Source: JALOLV01 sp046295175 (GTDB lineage Bacteria > Bacteroidota > Bacteroidia > Cytophagales > Spirosomataceae). Taken from it: a stretch of DNA of 64,000 bases. The notes under the pieces were generated by a model. It worked only from the letters and a program-made list of their open reading frames with translations, did no database searches and was not told where the DNA came from. Below, piece after piece: positions 17,210 to 26,168 of the stretch. The translations under genes were made by a program, and so were the position numbers. Within the stretch, counting starts at the first letter, position 1. Every line of letters begins with the position of its first letter. The DNA is taken from assembly GCA_046295175.1 (NCBI GenBank), contig JBKBNY010000007.1:186001-250000 (forward strand). Reading direction: 5' to 3'.

Positions 17210-17226
17210 TGACAATAGAATGACTA
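17210..17226 (+). repeat. Dispersed 17-bp repeat (copy 3, degenerate)
   Basis: TGACAATAGAATGACTA matches the repeat consensus at about 15 of 17 positions and faces the inverted copy 50 bp away, so the two could pair loosely. Confidence 0.35.
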
Positions 17227-17243
17227 TGTTTGACTACGAATTT

Positions 17244-17804
17244 TTACTCAAACAACCCCTTCAAATCAATCTGAATACCTTCAAAAGCATTTGATTTGAA
17301 TTCGCCCTCAAACATTGTTACGCCGCTGAGTAATTCGTAGCGATTGTTCTGAATCGTGTAAACCTCAATATCTTGATACTGTGGGTCGATAATCCAGTAT
17401 TCTTTTACACCGATTCGTTCGTAGAGATTTTTCTTATCAACTCTATCCCGGATAACCGATGATGGCGAAATGATTTCGACAACCAAGTCTGGTACGCCCA
17501 CAATGCCATCATCTGTAATAATCTGCTGATTTTGAGCAGAAACAAATACTAAATCGGGCTGTACGGCATTGTATTCGTTTAAGAAAACATCAATTGGAGC
17601 GGCAAATAATTCTCCGATATTCTTACCAAAAATAAAATTAGAGATTGCTCGACTTAATCGCATCGAAAGTCGTTGGTGAATGGGCTTGGGTGCAGATTTT
17701 TTAATCATTTCTCCTTCTATCAGTTCATATAAAAAGGTATCGTTATCGTCGAATTCCATCTGACGAAACTCCTGTACAGAAATCCTTTTTAGTTCAACTA
17801 CCAT
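17244..17804 (-). CDS. Uma2 family protein (DUF820, PD-(D/E)xK nuclease fold)
   Basis: A 186-residue member of a very common family with a restriction-endonuclease-like fold; a biological function has not been settled for most members. The pattern is typical: LYELIEGEMIKKSAPKPIHQ near residue 25, APIDVFLNEYNAVQPDLVFVS, then GVPDLVVEIISPSS carrying the acidic metal ligands, and GVKEYWIIDPQYQDIEVY. The glutamate in VVEI and the PD aspartates are intact, so nuclease activity is possible. A second, more divergent Uma2-like gene lies at 36979-37617. No partner gene is adjacent. Confidence 0.85.
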   Translation of the reverse strand: MVVELKRISVQEFRQMEFDDNDTFLYELIEGEMIKKSAPKPIHQRLSMRLSRAISNFIFGKNIGELFAAPIDVFLNEYNAVQPDLVFVSAQNQQIITDDGIVGVPDLVVEIISPSSVIRDRVDKKNLYERIGVKEYWIIDPQYQDIEVYTIQNNRYELLSGVTMFEGEFKSNAFEGIQIDLKGLFE

Positions 17805-17882
17805 ATAATTCGATATTTATTGGTACAATTTAATCATTTTATACCAATCAGAAAAAGATTTGATGCTTAATTTCTAACTACC

Positions 17883-18599
17883 TCACTTCGATAAAAAACC
17901 TGTCAGCCCTACTCGAATATTAAACTGATTAGGCTTGACGAGTACTGTCGTAAACTGTGCGTCGTATTTGTTATCGACATAAACCGAGTTGCGTCGCACC
18001 AACCTACCAGCATCAGATTGCTGATAGTAAATGGCCACATCGAGGTAAGCATTTTTTAATTGCCCAGACAGCTTTATGCCCGTTCCAATGCCTAATCCAT
18101 AATTAAGACCGCCTTTACGTTTGGTATAAAGGCGTTCGGTTTCTTCATCGCCCAACTGCTCGTTTACGGCCATCACAATAGACCGATAACCGGTAAATAC
18201 ATCCAGAAACGGATTGAAACGGGTACTACTCAAGATAGGACGGTACCGAGCCACGCCATTCAGCCAATATTGATAATAATTTGCCTTAAAATCGCCGCCA
18301 TTGGTTGCCAAAACATTAAGATTTTCGTTGCCATCAAACTGAATTCCTAATTCTCCACCCACAAAAACCGTCGAAGGTCTTTTATTACCGTAAGGATTTG
18401 CCAAATAACCAACTACGACTCCGCCACTTGTCCGGGGGGCTTTGTCATTCTTTAAGACCGATGCATAATTACCAATTGCATTACCGATTTGTATAGAAGC
18501 ATAAGGAGAGCCAACATCTTCTAAGTATCGCCGATTTTGGGCAAAAACCCCACTGATTATCAGCAGATTAAATGCGAGTTGTAGTAGGGTTTTCGGCAT
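17883..18599 (-). CDS. Secreted outer-membrane-type protein, unknown function
   Basis: A 238-residue protein read from the ATG at 18599 (MPKTLLQLAFNLLIISGVFAQ, a clean signal peptide). A start at 18617 is also possible. The mature part alternates polar and hydrophobic residues with aromatic turns (YYQYWLNGVARYRPIL, NYGLGIGTGIKL) and ends FNIRVGLTGFLSK, which suggests a small beta-barrel in the outer membrane. It lies 88 bp downstream of the T9SS-sorted esterase gene, so it may be co-transcribed with it. No family recognised. Confidence 0.6.
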   Translation of the reverse strand: MPKTLLQLAFNLLIISGVFAQNRRYLEDVGSPYASIQIGNAIGNYASVLKNDKAPRTSGGVVVGYLANPYGNKRPSTVFVGGELGIQFDGNENLNVLATNGGDFKANYYQYWLNGVARYRPILSSTRFNPFLDVFTGYRSIVMAVNEQLGDEETERLYTKRKGGLNYGLGIGTGIKLSGQLKNAYLDVAIYYQQSDAGRLVRRNSVYVDNKYDAQFTTVLVKPNQFNIRVGLTGFLSK

Positions 18600-18686
18600 A
18601 GTAAAAGTCTTTTTCATTGAGAAACAAAGCAAAAAGGGTGATGGTTTTGTATGTAGATGCTTTTTGTAGTAAATACGTTGTATTGA

Positions 18687-21449
18687 CTACTCTATCACCA
18701 CCACTTTTGCACTCTCAAACGAGCCATTTATCACCGAAAATACGTAACGCCCCTTGGGATACGTTCTCAAATCTATGACTTTTCTGCTGCTCAACTCGCC
18801 CAAATTAACGGTGTCAATCAAGATTCCGTTTATTGAATAAATGTTGAGTTTGGCATCAGTTACATCGGCCCGCGACTCCAAATAAATATATTGATGTGTT
18901 GGATTGGGATAAAAACGAATATCCACCAATTTAGGGTCGGGATTGTGATTGAAAATCTCAGATAATAATGATGGACAAACAAGCGGTTGTCTATTGGCAA
19001 TCGGATAAATTTTGAATGTATTAACCTGATATTTACCGATTTGCTTTGTGTAATGAGCAATCTTATTTTGGCTAATTCGCTGTCCGTCGAATGTCCATTC
19101 AAAACCATCAACGGTAGCTGTATCTACGGCCGAAACCCTCAACCCGAAGATACTCTCATTTATGATTCGAGGTTGGGCAGGTCTTGCTTTGATGGTTGCT
19201 GCCAATGAGTCGGAAGTCGGAGACTTACACCCAAATTGTGTTTCGGAGTAAACACTTACTTTATATTCGCCTGCGTTTGCAAGTTCTATCGAAGACGTAG
19301 TCAGTCCATTTGACCAAACCGATTTATTGACGTTATCGTTAGAATTTAGCTTAATTTTTAAGCCTTCACAAATCAAAAGTGGGTCGCTTGTTGTGATTTG
19401 TGGTTTTTCAGGATTTGGCTTGATAGCTACTCTTACTGTATCAGATAATGGTGATTGGCAGCCAAATTCGGTCTCCGAACGTACTTGTAGCACGTAATCT
19501 TTAACCGCCGACAGCACGTTTGTACGATTTATCGAGCCATCCGTCCACAATATCTTATTGGTCGAATCCGACGAAGTCAATCTTATCGTTTTTCCATCAC
19601 AAACGATTGAGGGGTCAGTCGTCAAAACTCTTGGTTTGATAGGATTTGGCTTTACAAAATACCTAACAATATCAGATTTATTTTCGCATCCAAACTGGTT
19701 TCGGGCCGTTAATTGTATCGAATAATCAGCAATTCGACTCAACTCAATACTTCTACTCACCGAGCCATCCGACCATCTGATAGAATTTGTATTATCCGAA
19801 CTCCTCAACGTGATTTTCTCACCATCGCAAACCAACTTTTTGCCTTCATCAATAATACTGGGTTTTTCGGGGATAGGATTTACCACAAGACTGTACAAAG
19901 GCGAACTATTCGACGTACACCCCACCGCATTTAGCCCACGTACACTGTAGGCATTGGCTTGGGTTGCGTTTCGTTGGTTTTGTGTTTCGACCCCGTCGCT
20001 CCAAATGTATTTTTCGTACGATTGATTTACAGCTAAAATAGCCGTTTCGCCTTGACAGATTGTTGTTGCCGAACCCGTAATTATCGGCGTTGGCAAGTTA
20101 AAATCTACCGCTCGGGGGTTGACGGCTGGGGTATATTTGATATTACCTGTGTTATCTCTTACTATGGCAAAATACTCGGTTGTACTGGTATTTTTCTCAG
20201 TATCACGTGTGCCATCGTTCCAGCGTATTGGTGCGTGAGAAACTGGTAACTGCAAACGAACTTGGTTGTTGCCCTGACACGCAATTCGGAGCTCGGCAAT
20301 AGATTGGGCAGCGATGGGCGATGCAGAATTGAAAAACTCTTGCGTAAGGGCATCGTTCCAGACGTTGGCTAATTGCGAAATACCTCTAACACCCACGGTA
20401 TTCTGAAAATGAACGCCATCGGGGCGAGGAATCTGAATATTATCGGTCGAAGGGCCTCTGAAGACATTTAGGTTTGGGGTATCTAAAACTCTTTGTTGAC
20501 CCGCAAGGACCTCATCGGAATTACGCCCGAACGAGTGCGAAACTTTAGAAATAACCCACGGAACATTACGCCCAAAATCAATGCGGCTTCGTTCGATGGT
20601 TCCTTTGATATAGCCGTAGTATTGGTCTCGGTTTGGTGTACCCGGAAACGTATCGGTTTCGCCTTGATGCCACAAAACTGCCCGAACTCCGAACAAAGAA
20701 CCATAGTAATTGAGCGAAATTCTTAAATTTTGATAAGGATGCGGATACGGAAAAACTCCTTGAAAAATGGCACTGAAAGTATTAAAACCTAAGGCACTTT
20801 CGTACCAGTTGATAGCTAATGTACCTGTCCAAGCCGCGTTAAAAAACATAACTGGCACACCCAGACGTTGGACTAACTTATCGCCCAATTCGCCCCAGCA
20901 CCACGCTCCACGTCCGTTTGGTGCAATATCAGCTCTTTGTGATAATTGGCTGATTGTCAGATTGGTCGTAATATCTTCAAATGTATTGTTTTCTTTAGTA
21001 GCGTTTACACAATTCACTCTATCGTCGGTAGCACCGAGTTCGCCGTAATTTTTCACGCCTTGTGCATTTGATTGCCCCGCAATGATAAAAACCTCGCCAA
21101 CACCCACTTTTTCGACCGAAGTAACATCTACACTTGAGCCTAAAATAGAACGCACTTCAAGGCGATACCAACCACCCCGAACTTTTACTTTGCCCGAAAA
21201 AAAACCTTGATTGGCATTGTTCTGCACGATATGCCAAGTGCCATCATCAACACCCTGACCATTGATAGGGATAAACCTTGCTTCGACCCTCTCGGCTTTG
21301 CGTCCGAGACTTCCTGTAATCGGGACGTCGGCTTCGTTGAGAAAATTTCGCTGAAAAACGGCTCGATTGACTGGAAAATTGATTTTTACTTGTGCAAAGG
21401 TTGATAGAGAATAAAATATTGTAAGTAAAGTAAGTGTAAGGTTTTTCAT
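18687..21449 (-). CDS. T9SS-secreted SGNH/sialate O-acetylesterase-like protein
   Basis: A 920-residue exported protein. Signal peptide residues 1-19. The catalytic part (about 100-370) is SASA/SGNH-like: AGQSNAQG with the nucleophile serine, VLWHQGETD, and RPDGVHFQN supplying the Asp-His pair. It probably removes acetyl groups from a glycan. It is followed by four or so related modules of about 75 residues (residues 380-780) with the repeating pattern C-x-G-x-x-I-x-L ... I-x-W-x-DGS, Ig-like in appearance. The last 80 residues (RFYPNPTHQYIYLE to the C-terminus) are a type A type IX sorting domain, so it should be carried across the outer membrane. Substrate unknown. Confidence 0.85.
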   Translation of the reverse strand: MKNLTLTLLTIFYSLSTFAQVKINFPVNRAVFQRNFLNEADVPITGSLGRKAERVEARFIPINGQGVDDGTWHIVQNNANQGFFSGKVKVRGGWYRLEVRSILGSSVDVTSVEKVGVGEVFIIAGQSNAQGVKNYGELGATDDRVNCVNATKENNTFEDITTNLTISQLSQRADIAPNGRGAWCWGELGDKLVQRLGVPVMFFNAAWTGTLAINWYESALGFNTFSAIFQGVFPYPHPYQNLRISLNYYGSLFGVRAVLWHQGETDTFPGTPNRDQYYGYIKGTIERSRIDFGRNVPWVISKVSHSFGRNSDEVLAGQQRVLDTPNLNVFRGPSTDNIQIPRPDGVHFQNTVGVRGISQLANVWNDALTQEFFNSASPIAAQSIAELRIACQGNNQVRLQLPVSHAPIRWNDGTRDTEKNTSTTEYFAIVRDNTGNIKYTPAVNPRAVDFNLPTPIITGSATTICQGETAILAVNQSYEKYIWSDGVETQNQRNATQANAYSVRGLNAVGCTSNSSPLYSLVVNPIPEKPSIIDEGKKLVCDGEKITLRSSDNTNSIRWSDGSVSRSIELSRIADYSIQLTARNQFGCENKSDIVRYFVKPNPIKPRVLTTDPSIVCDGKTIRLTSSDSTNKILWTDGSINRTNVLSAVKDYVLQVRSETEFGCQSPLSDTVRVAIKPNPEKPQITTSDPLLICEGLKIKLNSNDNVNKSVWSNGLTTSSIELANAGEYKVSVYSETQFGCKSPTSDSLAATIKARPAQPRIINESIFGLRVSAVDTATVDGFEWTFDGQRISQNKIAHYTKQIGKYQVNTFKIYPIANRQPLVCPSLLSEIFNHNPDPKLVDIRFYPNPTHQYIYLESRADVTDAKLNIYSINGILIDTVNLGELSSRKVIDLRTYPKGRYVFSVINGSFESAKVVVIE

Positions 21450-21466
21450 GAAGATTTAGAAATATA

Positions 21467-21486
21467 GTGCGACCATAAGGTCGCAC
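21467..21486. repeat. Small GC-rich palindrome GTGCGACC-GGTCGCAC
   Basis: GTGCGACC (21467-21474) and GGTCGCAC (21479-21486) with a 4-nt loop, just upstream of the esterase start. A second hairpin follows at 21504-21523. The pair resembles repeated intergenic palindromes in this phylum, but only one copy of this sequence is in the window. Confidence 0.5.
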
Positions 21487-21503
21487 CTATAGTTTTTATA
21501 GCT

Positions 21504-21523
21504 AAACGACTTAAAAGTCGTTT
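21504..21523 (-). terminator. Hairpin after metG
   Basis: AAACGACTT (21504-21512) pairs with AAGTCGTTT (21515-21523) around a 2-nt loop, 13 bp beyond the metG stop. It probably ends the metG transcript. Confidence 0.6.
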
Positions 21524-21535
21524 TACAAATCAATC

Positions 21536-23572
21536 TTAACTCACTGGTGCACCATTCCAAACGGTTTTGTTTGGTTGGAGTAGTGCCAATGCTCCGTCGC
21601 GGTCTTCGGCCATCAAAATCATACCGTTTGACTCAACTCCCATCATTTTGCGTGGAGCAAGATTTGCGATAAATGTTACTTGTTTACCAATCATTTCTTC
21701 GGGCGAATAATGCTTGGCGATACCACTCAAAATCGTACGTTTTTCGATGCCATCATCAATCAAAAACTTCAATAATTTATCAGATTTTGGCATTTTTTCG
21801 GCTTCGAGGATTGTGCCTACTCGAATATCCAATTTGGCAAAATCATCGAACTGAATCGTTGGTTTTAATTCTGGAACCGTCTTATTGGCAATTTCATTCA
21901 TTTTCTTTGTATCGAGTAATTTCTGAATCTGAGCTTCTACAACCGAATCTTCGATTTTGGTAAACAAATGCTCCGATGGGTTCAATTTTGTACCTGCGGC
22001 TAATAAATCTGCCTTACCAGCCAAGCTCCAATCTGGTTTTGAGGTCAGATTGAGCATATTTATCAATTTTTTGGCAGTAAATGGCAAAAATGGCTCACAA
22101 ACGATGCCCAAACTTGCCGAAATCTGCAAGGCGATGTTCATGATTGTACCTACACGAGCTTTATCGGCTTGTTTCCAAGGCTCGGTTTCAGCCAAATATT
22201 TATTGCCCAAGCGTGCCAAATCCATCACCAAAGATAAACCTTCACGGAATCGGTAATTTGCAATCGCATCGCCGACTTCTTTTGGTAATCTTTCTAAATC
22301 GGCCAAAACTTGTTTGTCAACATCCTGCAACTCGCCAATCTCTGGTACGATTCCATCAAAATTCTTTTGGGTAAGTACCATCGCACGATTGATAAAATTG
22401 GCAAAAATGCCCACTAATTCGCTATTATTGCGAGTTTGGTAATCTTTCCAAGTAAATTCTGAATCTTTGGTTTCGGGAGCGTTTGCCGTCAGAACATAAC
22501 GCAAAACGTCTTCTTTGCCCGGAAACTCCTCTAAATATTCGTGTAACCAAACCGCCCAGTTTCTCGAAGTAGAGATTTTATCACCTTCGAGATTCATAAA
22601 TTCATTGGCTGGTACATTATCGGCTCCTGCAATAAATCTTCCATCGGCCATCAACATTGCTGGGAAGATAATACAGTGAAAAACGATATTGTCTTTGCCA
22701 ATAAAATGAACGAGCTTGGTGTCTTCGGCTTTCCAATATTTTTCCCAATCGGCTCCTTTGAGTTCTTTGGTCATTGAGATATAACCGATGGGGGCATCAA
22801 ACCACACATAAAGCACTTTACCATCGGTATCTTCGAGCGGCACTTTGATTCCCCAATCCAAATCGCGGGTCATGGCACGGGGTTGTAGGCCTTGCTTGAG
22901 CCACGACTGGCATTGCCCAAAAACGTTGGTTTTCCACTCGGTATGGCTATTTACGTACTCTTCTATCTGTGGTTGCATTCTGTCGAGTGGCAGATACCAG
23001 TTTTTGGTAGCTTTCATGACAGGTTTTGAACCCGACAGCGTAGAACGAGGATTCTTGAGTTCGGTTGGCGAAAGGCTCGTTCCGCAGCGTTCGCACTGGT
23101 CGCCGTAGGCATTTTCGTTGCCACAAACGGGGCATGTACCCACAATGTATCGGTCGGCCAAGAACTGTTGGGCTACTTCGTCGTAATACTGCTCGGTAAC
23201 TTGCTCATCAAAATAGCCTTTATCGTACATCACCTTAAAAATATCTTGCGATGTTTCGTGGTGAATCTGCTTGCTGGTACGTGAATAAATATCGAACGAA
23301 ATCCCAAAATCTTCGAATGATTTACGGATGATTTCGTAGTATTTATCAACAACTGCTTGTGGAGTTGTACCTTCCTTTTTGGCTTTGATGGTAATTGGCA
23401 CACCGTGTTCGTCGGTACCGCTCACAAATGCCACGTCTTTGCCCATGCTGCGTAGATAACGCACATAAATATCGGCTGGAACATAGCATCCTGCCAAATG
23501 ACCGATGTGAATCGGGCCATTGGCGTAAATCAATGCGGCGGTAACGGTGTATCTGCTCGGATTCTGAATCAT
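21536..23572 (-). CDS. metG: Methionine--tRNA ligase
   Basis: Charges tRNA-Met with methionine. Class I signature ANGPIHIGHLAG (HIGH) at residues 13-24; a zinc knuckle CPVCGNENAYGDQCERCG at about residues 146-163 of the type with four cysteines; KISTSRNWAVW as the KMSKS loop. A C-terminal EMAP/Trbp111-like tRNA-binding domain (about residues 575-678, DDFAKLDIRVGTILEAEKMP) makes the enzyme a dimer type. At 678 residues it is full length. Flanked by a hairpin downstream. The initiator tRNA-Met gene lies 5 kb away at 28759-28831. Confidence 0.96.
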   Translation of the reverse strand: MIQNPSRYTVTAALIYANGPIHIGHLAGCYVPADIYVRYLRSMGKDVAFVSGTDEHGVPITIKAKKEGTTPQAVVDKYYEIIRKSFEDFGISFDIYSRTSKQIHHETSQDIFKVMYDKGYFDEQVTEQYYDEVAQQFLADRYIVGTCPVCGNENAYGDQCERCGTSLSPTELKNPRSTLSGSKPVMKATKNWYLPLDRMQPQIEEYVNSHTEWKTNVFGQCQSWLKQGLQPRAMTRDLDWGIKVPLEDTDGKVLYVWFDAPIGYISMTKELKGADWEKYWKAEDTKLVHFIGKDNIVFHCIIFPAMLMADGRFIAGADNVPANEFMNLEGDKISTSRNWAVWLHEYLEEFPGKEDVLRYVLTANAPETKDSEFTWKDYQTRNNSELVGIFANFINRAMVLTQKNFDGIVPEIGELQDVDKQVLADLERLPKEVGDAIANYRFREGLSLVMDLARLGNKYLAETEPWKQADKARVGTIMNIALQISASLGIVCEPFLPFTAKKLINMLNLTSKPDWSLAGKADLLAAGTKLNPSEHLFTKIEDSVVEAQIQKLLDTKKMNEIANKTVPELKPTIQFDDFAKLDIRVGTILEAEKMPKSDKLLKFLIDDGIEKRTILSGIAKHYSPEEMIGKQVTFIANLAPRKMMGVESNGMILMAEDRDGALALLQPNKTVWNGAPVS

Positions 23573-23732
23573 TCTTATAGCTGTTGTTCGTTAATGGTTA
23601 ATCGCTATTCAGCTTTTTGATTAACGATAAACTTGTTTGAAATTGCAAATTTAGCAAAATCGAATAGTAAATTTTAGGAGAATGTATGATTTAGTTATGA
23701 AAGTAGGGGCGAATGGCATTCACCCAAAATCG

Positions 23733-24092
23733 CTATTTCAGAATCTGTAAATTTTTCAAATCCGAAACCACAATCTGCGGTCGGTCGTTGTAGAGCGTTA
23801 CGACACCTTTCACAACTAAGTTTTTACCGTCGATTTCTTCTTTCAGCCCCAGAGCATCGTAGGCTTCAGTATAAAGCACAACCGTCAATGGTGTTTGCGG
23901 ATAACGCTGGTCGAGGTTTATCAGAAAAGTCTTTTTGCCATCTCTTTCAAACAAACGAGAGCCAGCTACATTGCCTTTTACGATGATTTCTTTGTCGATG
24001 AAATTTTTAGCTTGTTCGGCTTTGAGTGTATCGGTTTGGGCAAATGCTCCGATACCAGTAAGTAATAAGAGTACTGTGATTAGGTTTTTCAT
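23733..24092 (-). CDS. Exported OB-fold-like protein
   Basis: A 119-residue protein with a signal peptide (residues 1-18, ends GAFAQT). The remainder (KNFIDKEIIVKGNVAGSRLF, FLINLDQRYPQTPLTVVLY, LVVKGVVTLYNDRPQIVVSD) has the strand pattern of a bacterial OB-fold, like the periplasmic BOF or nucleotide-binding OB proteins. The mature protein has no cysteines or enzyme motifs. Function unknown; possible cation or small-ligand binding in the periplasm. Confidence 0.65.
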   Translation of the reverse strand: MKNLITVLLLLTGIGAFAQTDTLKAEQAKNFIDKEIIVKGNVAGSRLFERDGKKTFLINLDQRYPQTPLTVVLYTEAYDALGLKEEIDGKNLVVKGVVTLYNDRPQIVVSDLKNLQILK

Positions 24093-24306
24093 TAATCCAT
24101 ATTTTTGAGAGTGAATAATAAACTTAGGCTGATGGATTAATTTCGGGAATGGGCCACAAATTTAAGAAAAATTCGTTTATCTGATTTATTAATGATTATT
24201 CGGTTTAGAACAATTTACTTTATAATTCTAGATTTTTCCTTCATGCAAGAAGTTTGCGTAGAAAAAAATGTACTTAGAAAATGATAAGTTAAAAAACATA
24301 TAAAAC

Positions 24307-24334
24307 AAAAAAGCACCCTTCTGAGGTGCTTTTT
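24307..24334 (-). terminator. Terminator of tRNA-Cys
   Basis: AAAAGCACC (24309-24317) and GGTGCTTTT (24325-24333) with a 7-nt loop, 12 bp after the tRNA 3' end in the direction of transcription. Confidence 0.75.
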
Positions 24335-24345
24335 GCTATTTTTCG

Positions 24346-24416
24346 AGGTCCCGAGCGGATTCGAACCGCTGTACAAGCTTTTGCAGAGCTCTGCCTAGCC
24401 ACTCGGCCACAGGACC
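24346..24416 (-). tRNA. tRNA-Cys (GCA)
   Basis: Seventy-one bases fold as a cloverleaf on the minus strand: acceptor GGTCCTG/CGGGACC, a T arm with GGTTCGAATCC, and the anticodon loop CTGCAAA giving GCA. CCA is not encoded. The discriminator base is U, as required for cysteine tRNA. Confidence 0.93.
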
Positions 24417-24483
24417 ATATTTTATTTACGAACTACGATTGGAGATTTACAATTGCCTGTTCTTTCTTCTCGAATTCGGATTG

Positions 24484-24515
24484 CAAAAGTACAAGCATCG
24501 TACCAAAGTGCCAAA
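24484..24515 (-). promoter_or_regulatory. Promoter for tRNA-Cys
   Basis: On the minus strand TTTG (24515-24512), a 20-bp spacer and TACTTTTG (24491-24484) match the Bacteroidota -33/-7 consensus. The tRNA 5' end is about 68 bp downstream. Confidence 0.5.
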
Positions 24516-24531
24516 GTTTTTTTAGAAAAAT

Positions 24532-25434
24532 TTACGAATTTATCTGCGATGCCAAAATCGCGATTCCTTCTATAAAGCTAACTGGCTCATAACCAAGGAC
24601 TTCGCGAGGTTTATCTAAGATAAAGCCCGTTCGCGGCGGACGTTTAGCGGGTTGTGTAAAAGTGCTTCCGTCGGCTTGGGCAATCAAATTTTTGTCGAGA
24701 CCAAAGAAATCAGCTGTCATAATAGCCATTTCGTAAGGCGTCAAAAAGTCTTTGCCCGATATATTAAAGATACCCTCGGCTTCTTTATTGGCAATCAAGA
24801 AGCAACCCTTTGCCAAATCTTCGGCAAGCGTCGGCGTACGCCACTGGTCGGTCACAACTTTGATATTTTTGCCAGATTCTAAAGAGTTTTTTACCCAAAG
24901 AATTATATTAGTCCGGCTCATATCATGGGCAATTCCGTAAACCAACACCGTTCGGGCTATTGCCCAACGGATATTGCTATTTGTTACTACTTTCTCGGCA
25001 GCGTACTTGCTCCAGCCATAAAAACTCAACGGATTTGCCTCGGCGGTTTCATCATAAGGGCCAGCTTTGCCATCGAAGATAAAATCGGTCGAAACATGGC
25101 ACAAGAAAACATCATTTTTCTCGCAAGCCTCCACGAGGTACTCTACCGCATTTACGTTTTGTTTCCAGCAGTTATCCTTTTCGGCTTCGCATTGGTCCAC
25201 ATTTGTCATTGCCGCCGTATGTATCACTACATCGGGCTTCGTAGATGCTATTACGTCTAATATTTGTTGGCGGTCGGTAATATCCATTTTGTGGTATTCA
25301 TAACCCCCTTTTTGTGGCAGACGGTTTTCGCCACGAGCCGTTGCAATAGTCTGAATATCGGGTTGTTGTATGAGTAACTCAACTAATTTTTGACCTAAAA
25401 GTCCATTCGAACCAGTAATAAGTATTTTTTTCAC
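24532..25434 (-). CDS. RmlD-like NAD(P)-dependent sugar reductase / SDR
   Basis: A 300-residue extended short-chain dehydrogenase of the dTDP-4-dehydrorhamnose reductase type. Nucleotide-binding GSNGLLGQ at residues 8-15, VIHTAAMTNVDQCE, the STDFIFDG segment, and the catalytic YGWSKYAAEK (Tyr-x3-Lys) at about residue 138. No rhamnose-pathway partners (RmlA, B, C) are nearby, so the substrate is uncertain and another sugar nucleotide is possible. It precedes the cyclophilin gene's 3' end by 36 bp on the same strand. Confidence 0.85.
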   Translation of the reverse strand: MKKILITGSNGLLGQKLVELLIQQPDIQTIATARGENRLPQKGGYEYHKMDITDRQQILDVIASTKPDVVIHTAAMTNVDQCEAEKDNCWKQNVNAVEYLVEACEKNDVFLCHVSTDFIFDGKAGPYDETAEANPLSFYGWSKYAAEKVVTNSNIRWAIARTVLVYGIAHDMSRTNIILWVKNSLESGKNIKVVTDQWRTPTLAEDLAKGCFLIANKEAEGIFNISGKDFLTPYEMAIMTADFFGLDKNLIAQADGSTFTQPAKRPPRTGFILDKPREVLGYEPVSFIEGIAILASQINS

Positions 25435-25469
25435 TTTATGTTTTCTTAGTTTAGGATAGTACTTTCGTT

Positions 25470-26168
25470 TTATGCTTGATACTGATACCCGTACTTTTTC
25501 GTGATTTTCTTCTTACGCATCTTTTGTACGGTCATTTTCATTTTAATATCACTCTTCGGACGGTCAGATTGGTCTTTTGGTTGCTTGGCAATTTCGTCAA
25601 CCACTTTTAGGTTGTCAATCACCCTCCCAAAAACCGTGTAACCATTATCTAAATGCGGCGAGCCGCCCAATATCATATAATCTTTGCGTTGCTCGGTGGT
25701 GTACTCCATTTTATTGCGAGATGCAAACTGCGTAATCTCTTCGTCGGTACGTGGCTGACCATCCACAATATAAAACTGACACGCACTCGATTTCTTCTCG
25801 GGGTTATTATCGCGGGCAGCAGCCAAAGCACCTTTGAGATGAATATGATTAGGCTTAAACTCAAACGGAATCCGTTCCATATCACCGCCGCCATTGCCGA
25901 GGCGTTCGCCCGGCTTGGCATTACGAGAATTAGGGTCGCCACCCTGAATCATAAATCCATCGATGATTCGGTGAAAGAGCAATCCATCATAAAATTTTTT
26001 CTCGACAAGTTGTATGAAATTCTTTTTGTGAAGCGGCGTATCATCGAACAATACGATGTGCATTGTCCCGAAATCAGTTGTGAGTGTTACGAGGTAATCT
26101 TTTTTAGTTTTCTTTTGAGCAATCGCTATTTGGCAGAGTAAAACAAGTAAGAGAGTGGCTTTTCTCAT
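25470..26168 (-). CDS. Peptidyl-prolyl cis-trans isomerase, cyclophilin type, exported
   Basis: Speeds proline isomerisation during folding of exported proteins. I start at 26168 (MRKATLLLVLLCQIAIAQ, signal peptide) instead of 26192. Cyclophilin motifs: FVxxVEKKFYDGLLFHRIIDGFMIQGGDP, the GNGGGDMERIPFEF segment, AAARDNNPEKKSSACQFYI and GYTVFGRVIDNLKVVDEI. The catalytic Arg in FHRI and the Gln in MIQGGD are present. A lysine-rich tail follows. It lies upstream of the RmlD-like gene on the same strand with a 35-bp gap, so the two are probably co-transcribed. Confidence 0.92.
   Translation of the reverse strand: MRKATLLLVLLCQIAIAQKKTKKDYLVTLTTDFGTMHIVLFDDTPLHKKNFIQLVEKKFYDGLLFHRIIDGFMIQGGDPNSRNAKPGERLGNGGGDMERIPFEFKPNHIHLKGALAAARDNNPEKKSSACQFYIVDGQPRTDEEITQFASRNKMEYTTEQRKDYMILGGSPHLDNGYTVFGRVIDNLKVVDEIAKQPKDQSDRPKSDIKMKMTVQKMRKKKITKKYGYQYQA

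Noticed and set aside
23015..23045. Sequence resembling the CCTGACAGGGTT-type repeat
   Set aside because: It lies inside metG and encodes normal residues of the enzyme; the two arms do not pair well.
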